Source: Microbacterium proteolyticum
GTDB lineage: Bacteria; Actinomycetota; Actinomycetes; Actinomycetales; Microbacteriaceae
Direction of reading: 5' to 3'
DNA length: 64,000 nucleotides
Assembly: GCF_014192415.1 (NCBI RefSeq)
Contig: NZ_JACHXY010000001.1
Coordinates: forward strand, 1,612,001 to 1,676,000
Made by a program: the position numbers and the translations under genes. How positions within the stretch are numbered: position 1 is the stretch's first letter; each line of letters starts with the position of its first letter. Of this stretch, positions 1 to 8,425 are shown piece by piece. Under the pieces are notes generated by a model. That model had not been told where the DNA came from. It was given only the letters and a program-made list of their open reading frames with translations, and searched no databases.

Positions 1-2736
1 CATGTCGGCGAGCGAGTCCAGGCCGTGATCGCGGAACACGCGCTCGCGCACGGCCAGCATGCCCGTGAGCTCTTCGAGCAGGCGCGTGAGCCGCTCCCGG
101 TTGCCCCGGGTGGCGACACCGCCCACGTGCGGGAAGGGCTCGATGCGCGCGAGCCCGCCGCCGGTGAGGTCCATTCCGTAGATGCTCACCTGACGCGGGG
201 AGTGGGTGAACGCGAGCGATGCGGCGAGGGTGCGCAGGAACATCGAGCGGCCCGACTGGGGGGCGCCCGTGATCGAGACGTGTCCGCCCGAGCGCGTCAG
301 GTCCAGCATCCACGGCCCCTGCGTCTGCGTCGAGGGGTCGTCGAGCAGGCCCATCGGTGCGCGCAGCGTGCCGACGCCTTCGGCCTGAGGCAGCACTCCG
401 CCGAGCGTCAGCACGGGTGGCAGCGGTGGCAGCCACACGGGCCGTGTGCGGGCGATGCCGCGCGCCAACTGCGAGGTCGCCGTCTGCACGAGCGTGCGAC
501 CGGTGGCCGGCGTCTCGGGCTCGGAGCTGTCGAGATGGTCGTCTTCGGGGGTCTCGTCCGGCAGGTCGTAGGCGCCGAGCGGCAGCACGGGTGGGGCGTC
601 GTCGTGGCGGGGGCCCGACTCGACGGGGTCGGGGACGGGGCCCGAGACGTACCCGGCGCGGAAGCGGGTGTAGACCGAGGTGTCGACCTTCAGGTAGCCG
701 AAGCCGGGGATCGCAGGTAGGTGGAACGCGTCGGGGGTGTCGAGGACGACGGCCGATTCGGACTCCGAGAACGTGCGGAGGCCGATGCGGTACGACAGGT
801 AGGTGTCGAGACCGCGCAGGCGCCCGGCCTCGATGCGCTGGCTCGACAGCAGCAGGTGCACCCCGATCGAGCGGCCGATGCGCCCGATGGTCAGCAGCAG
901 TTCGACGAAGTCGGGCTCGGCGGTGAGCAGCTCGCCGAACTCGTCGATGACGAGGAACAGATGCGGCAGGGCGGGCAGTTCCGGCCGCTCGCGCCGCATC
1001 TGCCGGTAGTGACCGATGGATGCCGCGTTGCCGGCCTCCTTCAGCAGACGCTGTCGACGCACGACCTCGCCCTGGATGCTGGCGCGGGCGCGCTCGGTGA
1101 GCTGGGGGTCGTCGGCGAGGTTGTCGATGATGCCGGCGACGTGCGGGAGCCGCGCGAACGGGGCGAACGCGGCGCCGCCCTTGTAGTCGACGAGGATCAT
1201 GCTGAGATCGTCGGGCGCGTGCGTCAGCGCGAGACCCAGGATGAGGGTGCGCAGCAGCTCGCTCTTGCCGGAGCCGGTCGCGCCGATGCAGATGCCGTGC
1301 GGCCCCATCCCGAGCTGCGCCGATTCCTTCAGGTCGAGCAGCACCGGTCCGCCGCGATCGTCGACGCCGATCGGCACGCGGAGGAACTCCGCCGCGCTGC
1401 GGGCACGCCAGGCGGCGGCGGTGTCGATGGCATCCACGTCGGCCACCCCGATCAGCTGCGTCACGTCGGGGGCGAGGGTGGTGCCGGTGTCTTCGGCCGA
1501 CGTGCGGCGAAGGCGCAGGCCCGCGAGGGGACGCGCGACGATCTCGAGGGCGGCGGGGGTGAACGTGTCGATCCGGATGCCGCTGACGGCGGCCTCCCCC
1601 GACCCGGGCGTCTCGACGGTGGCGACACCGCCGTCGACGGTGACGCGCAGAGCGACCGTCGTCGGCTCCTTGAGCCGGTCGTCGACGAGGTGCACGACCG
1701 TCACGCCGAGCGCCGTCAGGTCGAGGGCGGCATCCAGACGGGGGACCGCGGATGCCGCGTGGTCGGCCTCGTCGACGAAGACGACGAGGCGGCCCGGTTT
1801 GGTTCGTCGTCCTGCTCGGCGCGAGGCGGCGGCGGTGGCGACGCGGTCACGCAGCTCGTCGCGCAGCAGCGAAAGGAGCTCGTCGACACTCGGTGCGATC
1901 CGCCGCGCCGAGACGGCGCCGGCGGGAGGCGTATCGCCCGCGACGTGGGGGAGCAGGTCGAACCCGTGCCAGTCGTCGCGTTGCGCGGGAGCCACGGCGA
2001 GGGCGACGTGCACGTCGTCGGGGGAGTGGAACGCGGCGATCTGCGCGGCGAGGGCGCGGGCGACCCGCAGGGTGTCGCTGCGCGCGCCGACGAGCGAGAC
2101 CTGTCCGCCACGCTCGAGGTCGACCGTCGCCGGCATCCCCTGGGAGACGCCGGCCAGGCGTACCATCCGCTCGGCCGACTCGCGCATCACGGGGTCGAAC
2201 GGCTGCACGGGATTCTGCTCGGGCGGCAGCGCGACGTCGACGGCGCGAAGGTCGCCGGTACCGATCCGCGTCCGGAGGAAGTCGGCGTCACCCGGACGTC
2301 GCTCCCAGCGTCGGGCGGGGTCGGCCGCGATCTCGACCAGCGTGCCGGGAGCGGGGTGCAGTGCGAGCGCCCTGCTGCGCTGGGTGTCGGCCGTGCGGCG
2401 CACGTCTTCGCGCGTCTCTTCGAGGTAGTCGAGGTAACGCTCGCGCTGCACGCGGCGCTGGCGGGCGGCGTTGCCGCGCTGGGTGAGGGCCATGCCGAGA
2501 CCGCCGACGAGCGCGACCACCAGGATGACGGCGCCGACCACGACCATGATCGGGTTGTTGCGCAGCAGCACGATCATCGTGATCGACGAGAGGCTGCCGA
2601 CGATCGGCAGCAGCGACTGCAGCGGGAAGCCGGTGTTGCCCTCGCCGATCGGCGGCGGCGGGGCGAGGATCACGTTAGGGGCGGGTTCGACCGTCTCGCT
2701 GATGCGGGCCGGACGGTGGACGATACGGACGGTCAC
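1..2736 (-). CDS. eccC: Type VII secretion FtsK/SpoIIIE-type ATPase EccC (C-terminus beyond window)
   Basis: This is the motor ATPase of the ESX/type VII system, at the inner membrane. 912 codons are visible; family members are near 1300 residues, so the last ATPase domain is missing at the window edge. The N-terminus has two membrane segments (about residues 38-80) followed by the EccC-typical stretch RERYLDYLEETR. ATPase domain 1 has an intact Walker A GATGSGKS (about 485-492) and Walker B LVIDEFGEL (about 594-602). Domain 2 has GAPQSGRS (about 824-831), with Arg in place of the P-loop Lys, in line with the degenerate downstream domains known in EccC proteins. The GTG start overlaps the stop of the MinD-like gene by 4 bases. 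It is the last visible gene of an operon that starts at or before the FHA gene. Confidence 0.93.
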   Translation of the reverse strand, partial: MTVRIVHRPARISETVEPAPNVILAPPPPIGEGNTGFPLQSLLPIVGSLSSITMIVLLRNNPIMVVVGAVILVVALVGGLGMALTQRGNAARQRRVQRERYLDYLEETREDVRRTADTQRSRALALHPAPGTLVEIAADPARRWERRPGDADFLRTRIGTGDLRAVDVALPPEQNPVQPFDPVMRESAERMVRLAGVSQGMPATVDLERGGQVSLVGARSDTLRVARALAAQIAAFHSPDDVHVALAVAPAQRDDWHGFDLLPHVAGDTPPAGAVSARRIAPSVDELLSLLRDELRDRVATAAASRRAGRRTKPGRLVVFVDEADHAASAVPRLDAALDLTALGVTVVHLVDDRLKEPTTVALRVTVDGGVATVETPGSGEAAVSGIRIDTFTPAALEIVARPLAGLRLRRTSAEDTGTTLAPDVTQLIGVADVDAIDTAAAWRARSAAEFLRVPIGVDDRGGPVLLDLKESAQLGMGPHGICIGATGSGKSELLRTLILGLALTHAPDDLSMILVDYKGGAAFAPFARLPHVAGIIDNLADDPQLTERARASIQGEVVRRQRLLKEAGNAASIGHYRQMRRERPELPALPHLFLVIDEFGELLTAEPDFVELLLTIGRIGRSIGVHLLLSSQRIEAGRLRGLDTYLSYRIGLRTFSESESAVVLDTPDAFHLPAIPGFGYLKVDTSVYTRFRAGYVSGPVPDPVESGPRHDDAPPVLPLGAYDLPDETPEDDHLDSSEPETPATGRTLVQTATSQLARGIARTRPVWLPPLPPVLTLGGVLPQAEGVGTLRAPMGLLDDPSTQTQGPWMLDLTRSGGHVSITGAPQSGRSMFLRTLAASLAFTHSPRQVSIYGMDLTGGGLARIEPFPHVGGVATRGNRERLTRLLEELTGMLAVRERVFRDHGLDSLADM

Positions 2737-3527
2737 GCGGGCCTCCCCGTCGCTCCCACCACGGAGGCTGCGAGCCGGATGACCGCGAGGTGCGTGGCCG
2801 AGCGGCGTGCCCGCCCGCCCGCGGCGAGTCCCGCGTCGAACGGGAGGGGCAGCGCCACGTGGTCGGTCCCGGTGGTGATCGCGCGGGCCACGCCGTCGCC
2901 CTCTCGCGCGTGGTCGACGAGCGTGAGGGTGACCGACGGCGACTCGGGCAGAGCGCGAACGGCGTCGATGACGGAGCGGGCGTGTTCCGCCGCGACCCGA
3001 CGTGCGTCGCTGACGAGGCAGACGACGTCGCACAGCGCCGCGCACGCGGCGAGATCGACCACGGGATGCCGCGTTCCGAAATCGGTGACCGCGACGTCGA
3101 AGAACCGGGTGATGGGCGCCGCTTCGCCGAGCCACGCGCCCACCGCGTCGTCGGTGTCACGGGGGCGGAGCGCCACGACCCCGTCGCGCTCGGCGAGCCC
3201 GCTGAGGGCTTCGGCGGTGGTGCGCGCGGCGGCTCGCGTCTCGTCGGGTGGCGTCGGGGCCGCCCCCAGACGCCCGGAGAGTCCCGCAGCCCCGGTCGAC
3301 ACGTCGACGGCGAGCACGGGCTCGCGGCGGCGGCCTGCGATCGCCAGCGTGAGCTGGTGGGCGACGGTGCTGGTGCCGGCGCCCGGTGTGAGCGACATCA
3401 CGCCCACCCGCCGCGTCGTCGACAAGCCGCCGCGGATCGCGGCATCCCACTCGGTCAGCCGGACACGGGCGTTCGCCCCACTGCCGAACACCGTGGTCGA
3501 CACCGCACGCAGGTCGAGCACGCTCAC
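2733..3527 (-). CDS. MinD/ParA-like ATPase-fold protein of the T7SS operon, P-loop lysines missing
   Basis: A 264-residue protein with the fold pattern of MinD/ParA-type P-loop ATPases, placed between eccD and eccC with 4-base GTGA overlaps on both sides. The loop at residues 47-54 reads TPGAGTST, where MinD has KGGVGKTT. Both the signature Lys and the Walker Lys are Thr here, so classical ATP hydrolysis is doubtful. Later parts keep the fold, for example DVAVTDFGTRHPVVDLAA. MinD-like proteins accompany several actinobacterial ESX loci, and I infer an accessory or regulatory role in secretion. The GTG start at 3527 was chosen because it overlaps the eccD stop; reading frame further upstream lies inside eccD. 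Confidence 0.8.
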   Translation of the reverse strand: MSVLDLRAVSTTVFGSGANARVRLTEWDAAIRGGLSTTRRVGVMSLTPGAGTSTVAHQLTLAIAGRRREPVLAVDVSTGAAGLSGRLGAAPTPPDETRAAARTTAEALSGLAERDGVVALRPRDTDDAVGAWLGEAAPITRFFDVAVTDFGTRHPVVDLAACAALCDVVCLVSDARRVAAEHARSVIDAVRALPESPSVTLTLVDHAREGDGVARAITTGTDHVALPLPFDAGLAAGGRARRSATHLAVIRLAASVVGATGRPA

Positions 3528-4873
3528 GAGCGACCGCCGAACATGCCGAGGAGGTCGGCGTAGACGCCCAGCGCGCCGACCAGCAGCGGCACCAGCGACA
3601 CGACGGCGAGCGTTTCGACGACGTTGCCGAGGCCGCGCAACCGCGCCCGCACGTGCGGACGGGGCCGCACCAGCACCATCGTGGCGATGAGGGCGGCCAG
3701 CACGATCGCGGAACCCGCACCGACCCAGCCGAGGCTGCCCGAGAGCAGCACCGTCAGACCCGCCGCGGCGATCGCTCCCGCGGCCGCCCACAGCAGCCAG
3801 CCCTGCCAGCGCAAGGGGAACGCACGCGTGCGGAGTGCGGCGACGAGGAAGAACGCGAGGGCGAGCAGTTCGGTCCAGACCGTGCCCGAGAACGCGAGCG
3901 CGACGCCGGCGACCCCGAGCACGGATGCCACGGCCCCCACGCTCCACGTGAGCGCCGCGTACGCCTCGTCGATGGCGGCGAAAGCGCGGGGACGGGCGGG
4001 CGGGGCGCCGTCGGCGGCGCGCTGGTCGAGGTCGGTGAGCCCGGCGGCCGACAGGGCGATCCAGGGCAGCGGGCCGGTGGCGAACGCGGCGACGACGCCG
4101 GTGACGGCCGCTGCGGCCACGGCATCCACCCCGCCGAGGATGAGTCCGAGCAGCAGTGACGACAGCACCGCGCCCAGCGCTCCGCCGGACGCGGCGCCGC
4201 GACGGCGGTGCGCGACGCCGGCACCGAGCAGGGCGACGGTGAATCCGGTGGCCAGTGCCGCGGCGACACCCCCGACGAGCGCGGTGTCCGGCGCGGATCC
4301 GTGGGATGCCAGTGCCGCCGTGGTCGCTACCCCGACGGGCAGGGCCAGGCCGGCCGCGGCGGCCGACACGCACGTCGACAGACGGCGGAGCCCGCCGAGG
4401 CCGAGGCCCGTGGCGACGGCCACGAGCACCACGGCCGCGACCAGCGACGCGAATGCCGCGACGGTCGGCGACGACCACGGCGACAGCAGGCCCGCGACCG
4501 CGAAGGCGGCGGCTATCCCCGTCCCGCCCGCCACGGCCCGAGCCCGCTCGTCCCACCGGTCGCCACGGGCGTCGTGCGCATCTGCCGCGGCGTCGGTCAC
4601 GTCGATCACCACGGGCGGCGGCGGTGCGGCATCCACACGCACGAGCCGCACGAGGGTGCCGTCGACGAGATCCAGCTGATGAGGCGTCAGCGCGATGTCG
4701 ATCTGCTCGCCGTCGGGCGCGATCACGGCCAGGGGGCGCTCGACGGTGCCGGCGGTCTCTCCGAGCAGGTCGAGCAGGCGCGGCAGCGCAGCACCGACGG
4801 GCTCGCCGCTGGGGACGACGACCTCGGCTCGACGCTCCGATCCCGAGACGGTCAGGCGGGTGTAGATGCTCAC
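3524..4873 (-). CDS. eccD: Type VII secretion integral membrane protein EccD
   Basis: 449 residues. The N-terminus (about 1-85) is the ubiquitin-like YukD-type domain of EccD (starts VSIYTRLTVSGSERR). It is followed by about eleven hydrophobic segments from residue 105 to the C-terminus, matching the EccD membrane channel component. The GTG start at 4873 overlaps the stop of the small membrane gene upstream by 3 bases. In-frame codons further upstream lie inside that gene and do not encode a plausible leader. It forms the membrane core with EccC; EccB, EccE and a mycosin protease are not visible and may lie to the left of the window. Confidence 0.9.
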   Translation of the reverse strand: MSIYTRLTVSGSERRAEVVVPSGEPVGAALPRLLDLLGETAGTVERPLAVIAPDGEQIDIALTPHQLDLVDGTLVRLVRVDAAPPPPVVIDVTDAAADAHDARGDRWDERARAVAGGTGIAAAFAVAGLLSPWSSPTVAAFASLVAAVVLVAVATGLGLGGLRRLSTCVSAAAAGLALPVGVATTAALASHGSAPDTALVGGVAAALATGFTVALLGAGVAHRRRGAASGGALGAVLSSLLLGLILGGVDAVAAAAVTGVVAAFATGPLPWIALSAAGLTDLDQRAADGAPPARPRAFAAIDEAYAALTWSVGAVASVLGVAGVALAFSGTVWTELLALAFFLVAALRTRAFPLRWQGWLLWAAAGAIAAAGLTVLLSGSLGWVGAGSAIVLAALIATMVLVRPRPHVRARLRGLGNVVETLAVVSLVPLLVGALGVYADLLGMFGGRS

Positions 4874-5127
4874 GGGGTGACGGCTCCGGTCGGGGTCTGG
4901 ATCGAGGTGCTCGACTGCGCGCGCTCGGTGAGCAGCTGCGACACGAAGGACACGCCCACGCACGCGGCGCACGCGATCGCGGCGACGACGATGGATCCCA
5001 TCAGCCGCTTCATGTGGTCGTTGACGGTGCGTCGCTCGCCGATGTGTCCGTGGATGAGGGCTGCGCCCAGGCGCATGCGCTGGATCTTGGCCTGCTCGAT
5101 GAGCACGGTGTCGCGCTGGTCGGGCAT
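4870..5127 (-). CDS. Small single-pass membrane protein of the T7SS operon
   Basis: 85 residues. A polar N-terminal half contains a basic helix (about 10-37), followed by one membrane segment at about residues 39-62 (GSIVVAAIACAACVGVSFV) and a Thr/Ser-rich tail. The ATG overlaps the stop of the DUF6177-like gene (TGATG) and the stop overlaps the eccD GTG, so it is translated in series with the apparatus genes. I do not recognise the family. From size, topology and position it could be a small apparatus subunit, perhaps filling the role of a membrane clamp such as EccB/EccE in a reduced form, but nothing in the sequence proves that. Confidence 0.8.
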   Translation of the reverse strand: MPDQRDTVLIEQAKIQRMRLGAALIHGHIGERRTVNDHMKRLMGSIVVAAIACAACVGVSFVSQLLTERAQSSTSIQTPTGAVTP

Positions 5128-6200
5128 CAGCGGGCTCCTTCCCGCGCGACGAGCTGCGCGCGTACGTGCGGGGCGAGGTCGAGCAGTTCGGCGAGACGCG
5201 TCGGATCCAGCGTCGCCAGCACCTCGTTCAGGCGCGTCCATCCGCCGCCGTCGACGGATCCGAGGGGCAGCAGCACGCCCGGGAGACGAGGGCTCCCGAC
5301 GATCGTTCCGCCGACGTCGTCGATCCAGCGCTTCGCGTCGATGCCCAGGGCCCGCACGCCCACCGGTCCGATCAGCAGCGCGAGCGGCTCGGGGTGCGGG
5401 GCGGCGGTCGCGCGACGGGTGAGGTCGGGGGCGCCGATCGCGGCGAAGGCGACGCCGATGAGGGGCAGGCCCACGGTCGCCGCTCGCGCCAGGAGCTCAC
5501 GCGCCTCGGCCGTCGCCGCCGTTCCCGCGTCGCGCCCGACGCCCGGCACCGCGGCCCACACGCGCGTGGTCTCTTCGAGTCCCTCGCTGGTCCGGGCGGC
5601 TTGCAGCGTCGCGATGACGGCGCGCTCGCCGCCGCCGACGGCGATCCAGTGGCTGTCGAGGGGGACCCGCCGCCGTGACCGCTCGGTGAGGTCGTCGCGG
5701 TCCCAGGGGGCGAGCAGCGGCTCGACAGCGCCCCACGCCGTCGGTTCCGCGTCGGAGAACAGCGCGACAGCCGCCTCTGCGACCCCGCCCAGCCGGACCG
5801 GGCGCGTCACGCGATGACGCGTCGACACCGTCGCCACCACCTGCAGAGTGGATGCCACCTGCGCCCTCACGAAAAGGGGGTGCAGGTTCTCGGGAGTCGG
5901 GGCTCCAGCGGCGAGTGCATCGGCCGGAGCGTCGAGGCGCACGCCCGTGCGGGCGTCGTAGAAGCCGTGGTCGCGGGCGCGGACGACCCAGTGGCCCTGC
6001 ACGGCCGACAGCACCTGGGCCAGCGGTTGCGTCATGCGCGAGTGCTCGCCCGAGACGATGATCGGGCGCAGACCCTGGGTCGCCGTCTTGTGCAGCCAGT
6101 CACTCATCGCAGTGGTGAGGGCGATGATGGGCACGCGCGTCTCGGTGCCGACCCAACCCGGGCCGGCGGCATCGACGAGGGGGTGGTCGACGGCGGTCAT
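5127..6200 (-). CDS. DUF6177-like T7SS-associated protein
   Basis: 357 residues, soluble, no signal peptide. The first 90 residues (PIIALTTAMSDWLHKTA, then GEHSRMTQPLAQVLSAV and HWVVRARDHGFYDARTG) match my recollection of DUF6177, a family found in ESX-like operons of Streptomyces and relatives. Function is unknown. The ATG overlaps the stop of the FHA gene (ATGA) and the gene ends in a TGATG overlap with the small membrane gene. The family label is from memory of the pattern, not from a search. Confidence 0.75.
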   Translation of the reverse strand: MTAVDHPLVDAAGPGWVGTETRVPIIALTTAMSDWLHKTATQGLRPIIVSGEHSRMTQPLAQVLSAVQGHWVVRARDHGFYDARTGVRLDAPADALAAGAPTPENLHPLFVRAQVASTLQVVATVSTRHRVTRPVRLGGVAEAAVALFSDAEPTAWGAVEPLLAPWDRDDLTERSRRRVPLDSHWIAVGGGERAVIATLQAARTSEGLEETTRVWAAVPGVGRDAGTAATAEARELLARAATVGLPLIGVAFAAIGAPDLTRRATAAPHPEPLALLIGPVGVRALGIDAKRWIDDVGGTIVGSPRLPGVLLPLGSVDGGGWTRLNEVLATLDPTRLAELLDLAPHVRAQLVAREGAR

Positions 6201-6967
6201 ACGGCATCCCGAACGGTCAGGGTGCGGTCACCGATCTCGAGGACGACACCGGTGGGCACGGGGGTGCGTTGGTGGGGGAGGAGGGGAGTGGACGACCCGT
6301 CGCCGCGGACGAAGGTGCCGTTGGTCGAGCCCAGATCGATGACCCACACCTGCCGGCCGTCCCATTCCAGACGCACGTGCGACTTCGACAGCGTGCGCGA
6401 CATGTCGGCCCAGCGGTAGACCTCGGCGGGTGCGTCGGCCGGGGCCGAGGGAGCGCGGCCCAGGATGAGGGCTGTGTCGAGGGGCAGCCGTTCGCCGGAG
6501 TCGAGCAGCAGTGCCGGCACGGTTCCGCGCCGGTGCCGGCCCGGGGCTGCGGGGGCGGCCTCGGGGAACCGGAAGGGCGCGATCGCCGGTGCGAACGGGT
6601 CGCGACCGCGGCGCAGGTCGCACATCTCGAGCTTGCCGGATGCCAGTGCCCACAGTGCCGATCCGCCTGCGGCGGCCCCGGTCGTTCGGCGGACGATGCG
6701 CGCGTCGACGGTGGTCGTGCCGAGAGTGCGTCCGGTGCGTCCGAGGAGCCACACGGCCACGGCGAGGAGGCTGACCGCTGCGATCATGAGGGGCCATCCG
6801 ACGGCGGGTGAACCCGTCGCGGTGACGACGACTCCGGCGGCGAGAAGGGCGACCGGCATGACGAGGTCGAGAGCCACAGCCCCGGCGATCTTGCCGGCGC
6901 GAGCGCGCTCGGTGAAGACGAAGGGGTCCACGTCGGCCAGGTGCGGTGCCTCTTGCATGCTCGTCAT
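6197..6967 (-). CDS. RDD-membrane/FHA-domain protein of the T7SS operon
   Basis: 256 residues. An N-terminal RDD-type membrane domain (about 20-115, two hydrophobic segments between ARAGKIAGAVALD and the Arg-rich loop) is joined to a C-terminal FHA domain (about 165-250). The FHA signature is complete: GRAPSAP, SKSHVRLEW and DLGSTNGTFVRG. FHA domains bind phosphothreonine, and FHA proteins are common regulators of actinobacterial secretion systems. This suggests Ser/Thr-kinase control, though no kinase gene lies in this window. I chose the ATG at 6967 because GAGGAGG lies 6 bases before it. It opens the visible apparatus operon; the 230 bases upstream (6968-7197) hold no gene and would contain its promoter. 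Confidence 0.88.
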   Translation of the reverse strand: MTSMQEAPHLADVDPFVFTERARAGKIAGAVALDLVMPVALLAAGVVVTATGSPAVGWPLMIAAVSLLAVAVWLLGRTGRTLGTTTVDARIVRRTTGAAAGGSALWALASGKLEMCDLRRGRDPFAPAIAPFRFPEAAPAAPGRHRRGTVPALLLDSGERLPLDTALILGRAPSAPADAPAEVYRWADMSRTLSKSHVRLEWDGRQVWVIDLGSTNGTFVRGDGSSTPLLPHQRTPVPTGVVLEIGDRTLTVRDAV

Positions 6968-7197
6968 CAGCGCCTCCTCGACCTTCCACCCTATGCGGGT
7001 CACGGCGCCCACGCCGAGTCGGTACGGCTCTTCCGTGGATAACTCGCGGGGCGGCAGAATGGCCGACTCATCAGCACGTATTCGGTCGTGCGACGGGCCG
7101 CCCATGGTCTGGCTCTCCCGAGGCGCAGCGGGGCGCTCCGGGTCAGGTCACCGTCGACATCAGCCACCGCGGGAGGAGAGCGTCAGGGCTGCGAGGC

Positions 7198-7842
7198 TCA
7201 CGCGAGCTCCGACTCGGCTTGGTGGGCGATCTGCGTGAGCCGCCCCTCGCGCACGAGGTCGCGGACACCGACACCGGGTTCGACGATGCAGAAGCGAAGA
7301 CCTCCACCGGGCCGTCCGAACCACGGCGCGGTGCGCTGCACCTCGAACCTGATCGTCGTCGCCGTGAGGAACTCGTGCAGAGGTTGGTCGACGGCCGACG
7401 GCGGCAGGGACCGCGCTTCGAAAGACGTGCGGGCGGGGTAGAGGAAGAACCCGTCGAGCGCCCCGATGCGGTCGAGGAGAAGGCCTTCGGGGGCATCGAT
7501 GACCAGGGGCTGATCGGCACGCCCCAGCAGGTCGAGGATGTGCGGTGCGGCCCAGTTGAGGAGGCGCTCGTACTCGCCTGTCTCGACGAGAGAGTGAGGG
7601 GGGAGGGGCGAGAGGAGATAAGCGTAGAGCGCGGATGCGATCTCGTCCTTCGTCGTCCGGCTGAGCAACGTTCGCGCCTGGCCGTAATCGACGGTCTTCA
7701 GATCCCATCTTCCCGCTGCCGCCTCAGAGACGTCGAGGGCGCCCTCCCAGGGGACTGTCCGATCACCCGGGAGACGCACCGCCTCGAGCGCGACGGCTGC
7801 GGCGTCCAGCCTTTCTCGCACGCTCTTCCAGTCGAATGTCAT
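7198..7842 (-). CDS. Stand-alone TNT-fold protein with substituted catalytic positions
   Basis: 214 residues. The C-terminal 105 residues have the layout of the tuberculosis necrotizing toxin (TNT, NAD+ glycohydrolase) fold: LLLDRIGALDGFFLYP, FEARSLPP and APWFGRPGGGLRF. Compared with the TNT domain of the large toxin upstream (GTYFAP and FGQPGGGFQ), the Tyr of the first motif is Phe, and the Gln after GGG, catalytic in CpnT, is Arg. The Arg of EARSLPP is kept. This points to an inactive or altered enzyme. The N-terminal 100 residues are helical and unassigned. GAGAGG lies 8 bases before the ATG. It is divergent from the plus-strand gene at 7980. It could be a decoy or immunity protein, a relic toxin, or an enzyme with another substrate. 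Confidence 0.72.
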   Translation of the reverse strand: MTFDWKSVRERLDAAAVALEAVRLPGDRTVPWEGALDVSEAAAGRWDLKTVDYGQARTLLSRTTKDEIASALYAYLLSPLPPHSLVETGEYERLLNWAAPHILDLLGRADQPLVIDAPEGLLLDRIGALDGFFLYPARTSFEARSLPPSAVDQPLHEFLTATTIRFEVQRTAPWFGRPGGGLRFCIVEPGVGVRDLVREGRLTQIAHQAESELA

Positions 7843-7979
7843 GCTGATGCCTCTCGGTTGCTCGCAGGCCGCGATCGTCGCGCCGGCGTGGGGACCCACT
7901 CGGACGACCCGGCGATGAGCCGACGTCGCGCGGGACGCGGGGCCGGAAGGGCCTCGACGGGCTCTGTCATGATGGACGG

Positions 7980-8411
7980 ATGGATGATACGTCGCTGCTC
8001 GACGGATGGGCTCGGCGAGCCGATCTGGAGCCGCGGCGCACCCCCGAGGCGGACGTGGCCTGGGGCGACATCGAAGTCGCGTTCGGCGTCCGCACGGTCG
8101 GGGACCGATTCGCGCTGGTCTACGCCAACCGCGGCCACTGGACGGTGGATGGAACGACGTCTTCCCGGCATTCGGCCGACGCCATGCTTCTCGTCCGCTT
8201 CGGTCAGCTCTGGAGGTCGCTTCAGGGTCTGGGCGATGCGTTCTCCGCCGCCCCGGCACTCGGCGCCACGGTGGATCGCCGTCCCGAGGGGTACGCCGCG
8301 AGGGTCGAGGACGAACGGGGCACCTTCGTTCGAGTCGACGACGCGCGCGTTTTCACCCACGTGGCGAACCTTCCTCTCGCAGAGATCTCGTCCGCAATGG
8401 CGGCCCGCTGA
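7980..8411 (+). CDS. Hypothetical protein, candidate immunity factor in the toxin locus
   Basis: 143 residues, acidic, soluble, no signal. It is the only plus-strand gene inside a 13-kb minus-strand T7SS block. It is divergent from the TNT-like gene (137 bases apart) and convergent with the Imm35-like gene (14 bases apart). Layout and size suit an immunity protein. The pattern (YANRGHWTVDG early, then DAMLLVRFGQLWRSLQGLGD) recalls Imm61-type proteins, but I hold that only weakly. If the Imm35-like protein neutralises the papain-like warhead, this gene would be the natural candidate for the TNT warhead. A weak GGACGG precedes the ATG. Confidence 0.6.
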   Translation: MDDTSLLDGWARRADLEPRRTPEADVAWGDIEVAFGVRTVGDRFALVYANRGHWTVDGTTSSRHSADAMLLVRFGQLWRSLQGLGDAFSAAPALGATVDRRPEGYAARVEDERGTFVRVDDARVFTHVANLPLAEISSAMAAR

Positions 8412-8425
8412 GACGACGGCGGACG

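Noticed and set aside
721..3690. A 989-codon open frame on the plus strand
   Set aside because: Antisense to eccC and the MinD-like gene, whose Walker motifs read cleanly on the other strand.
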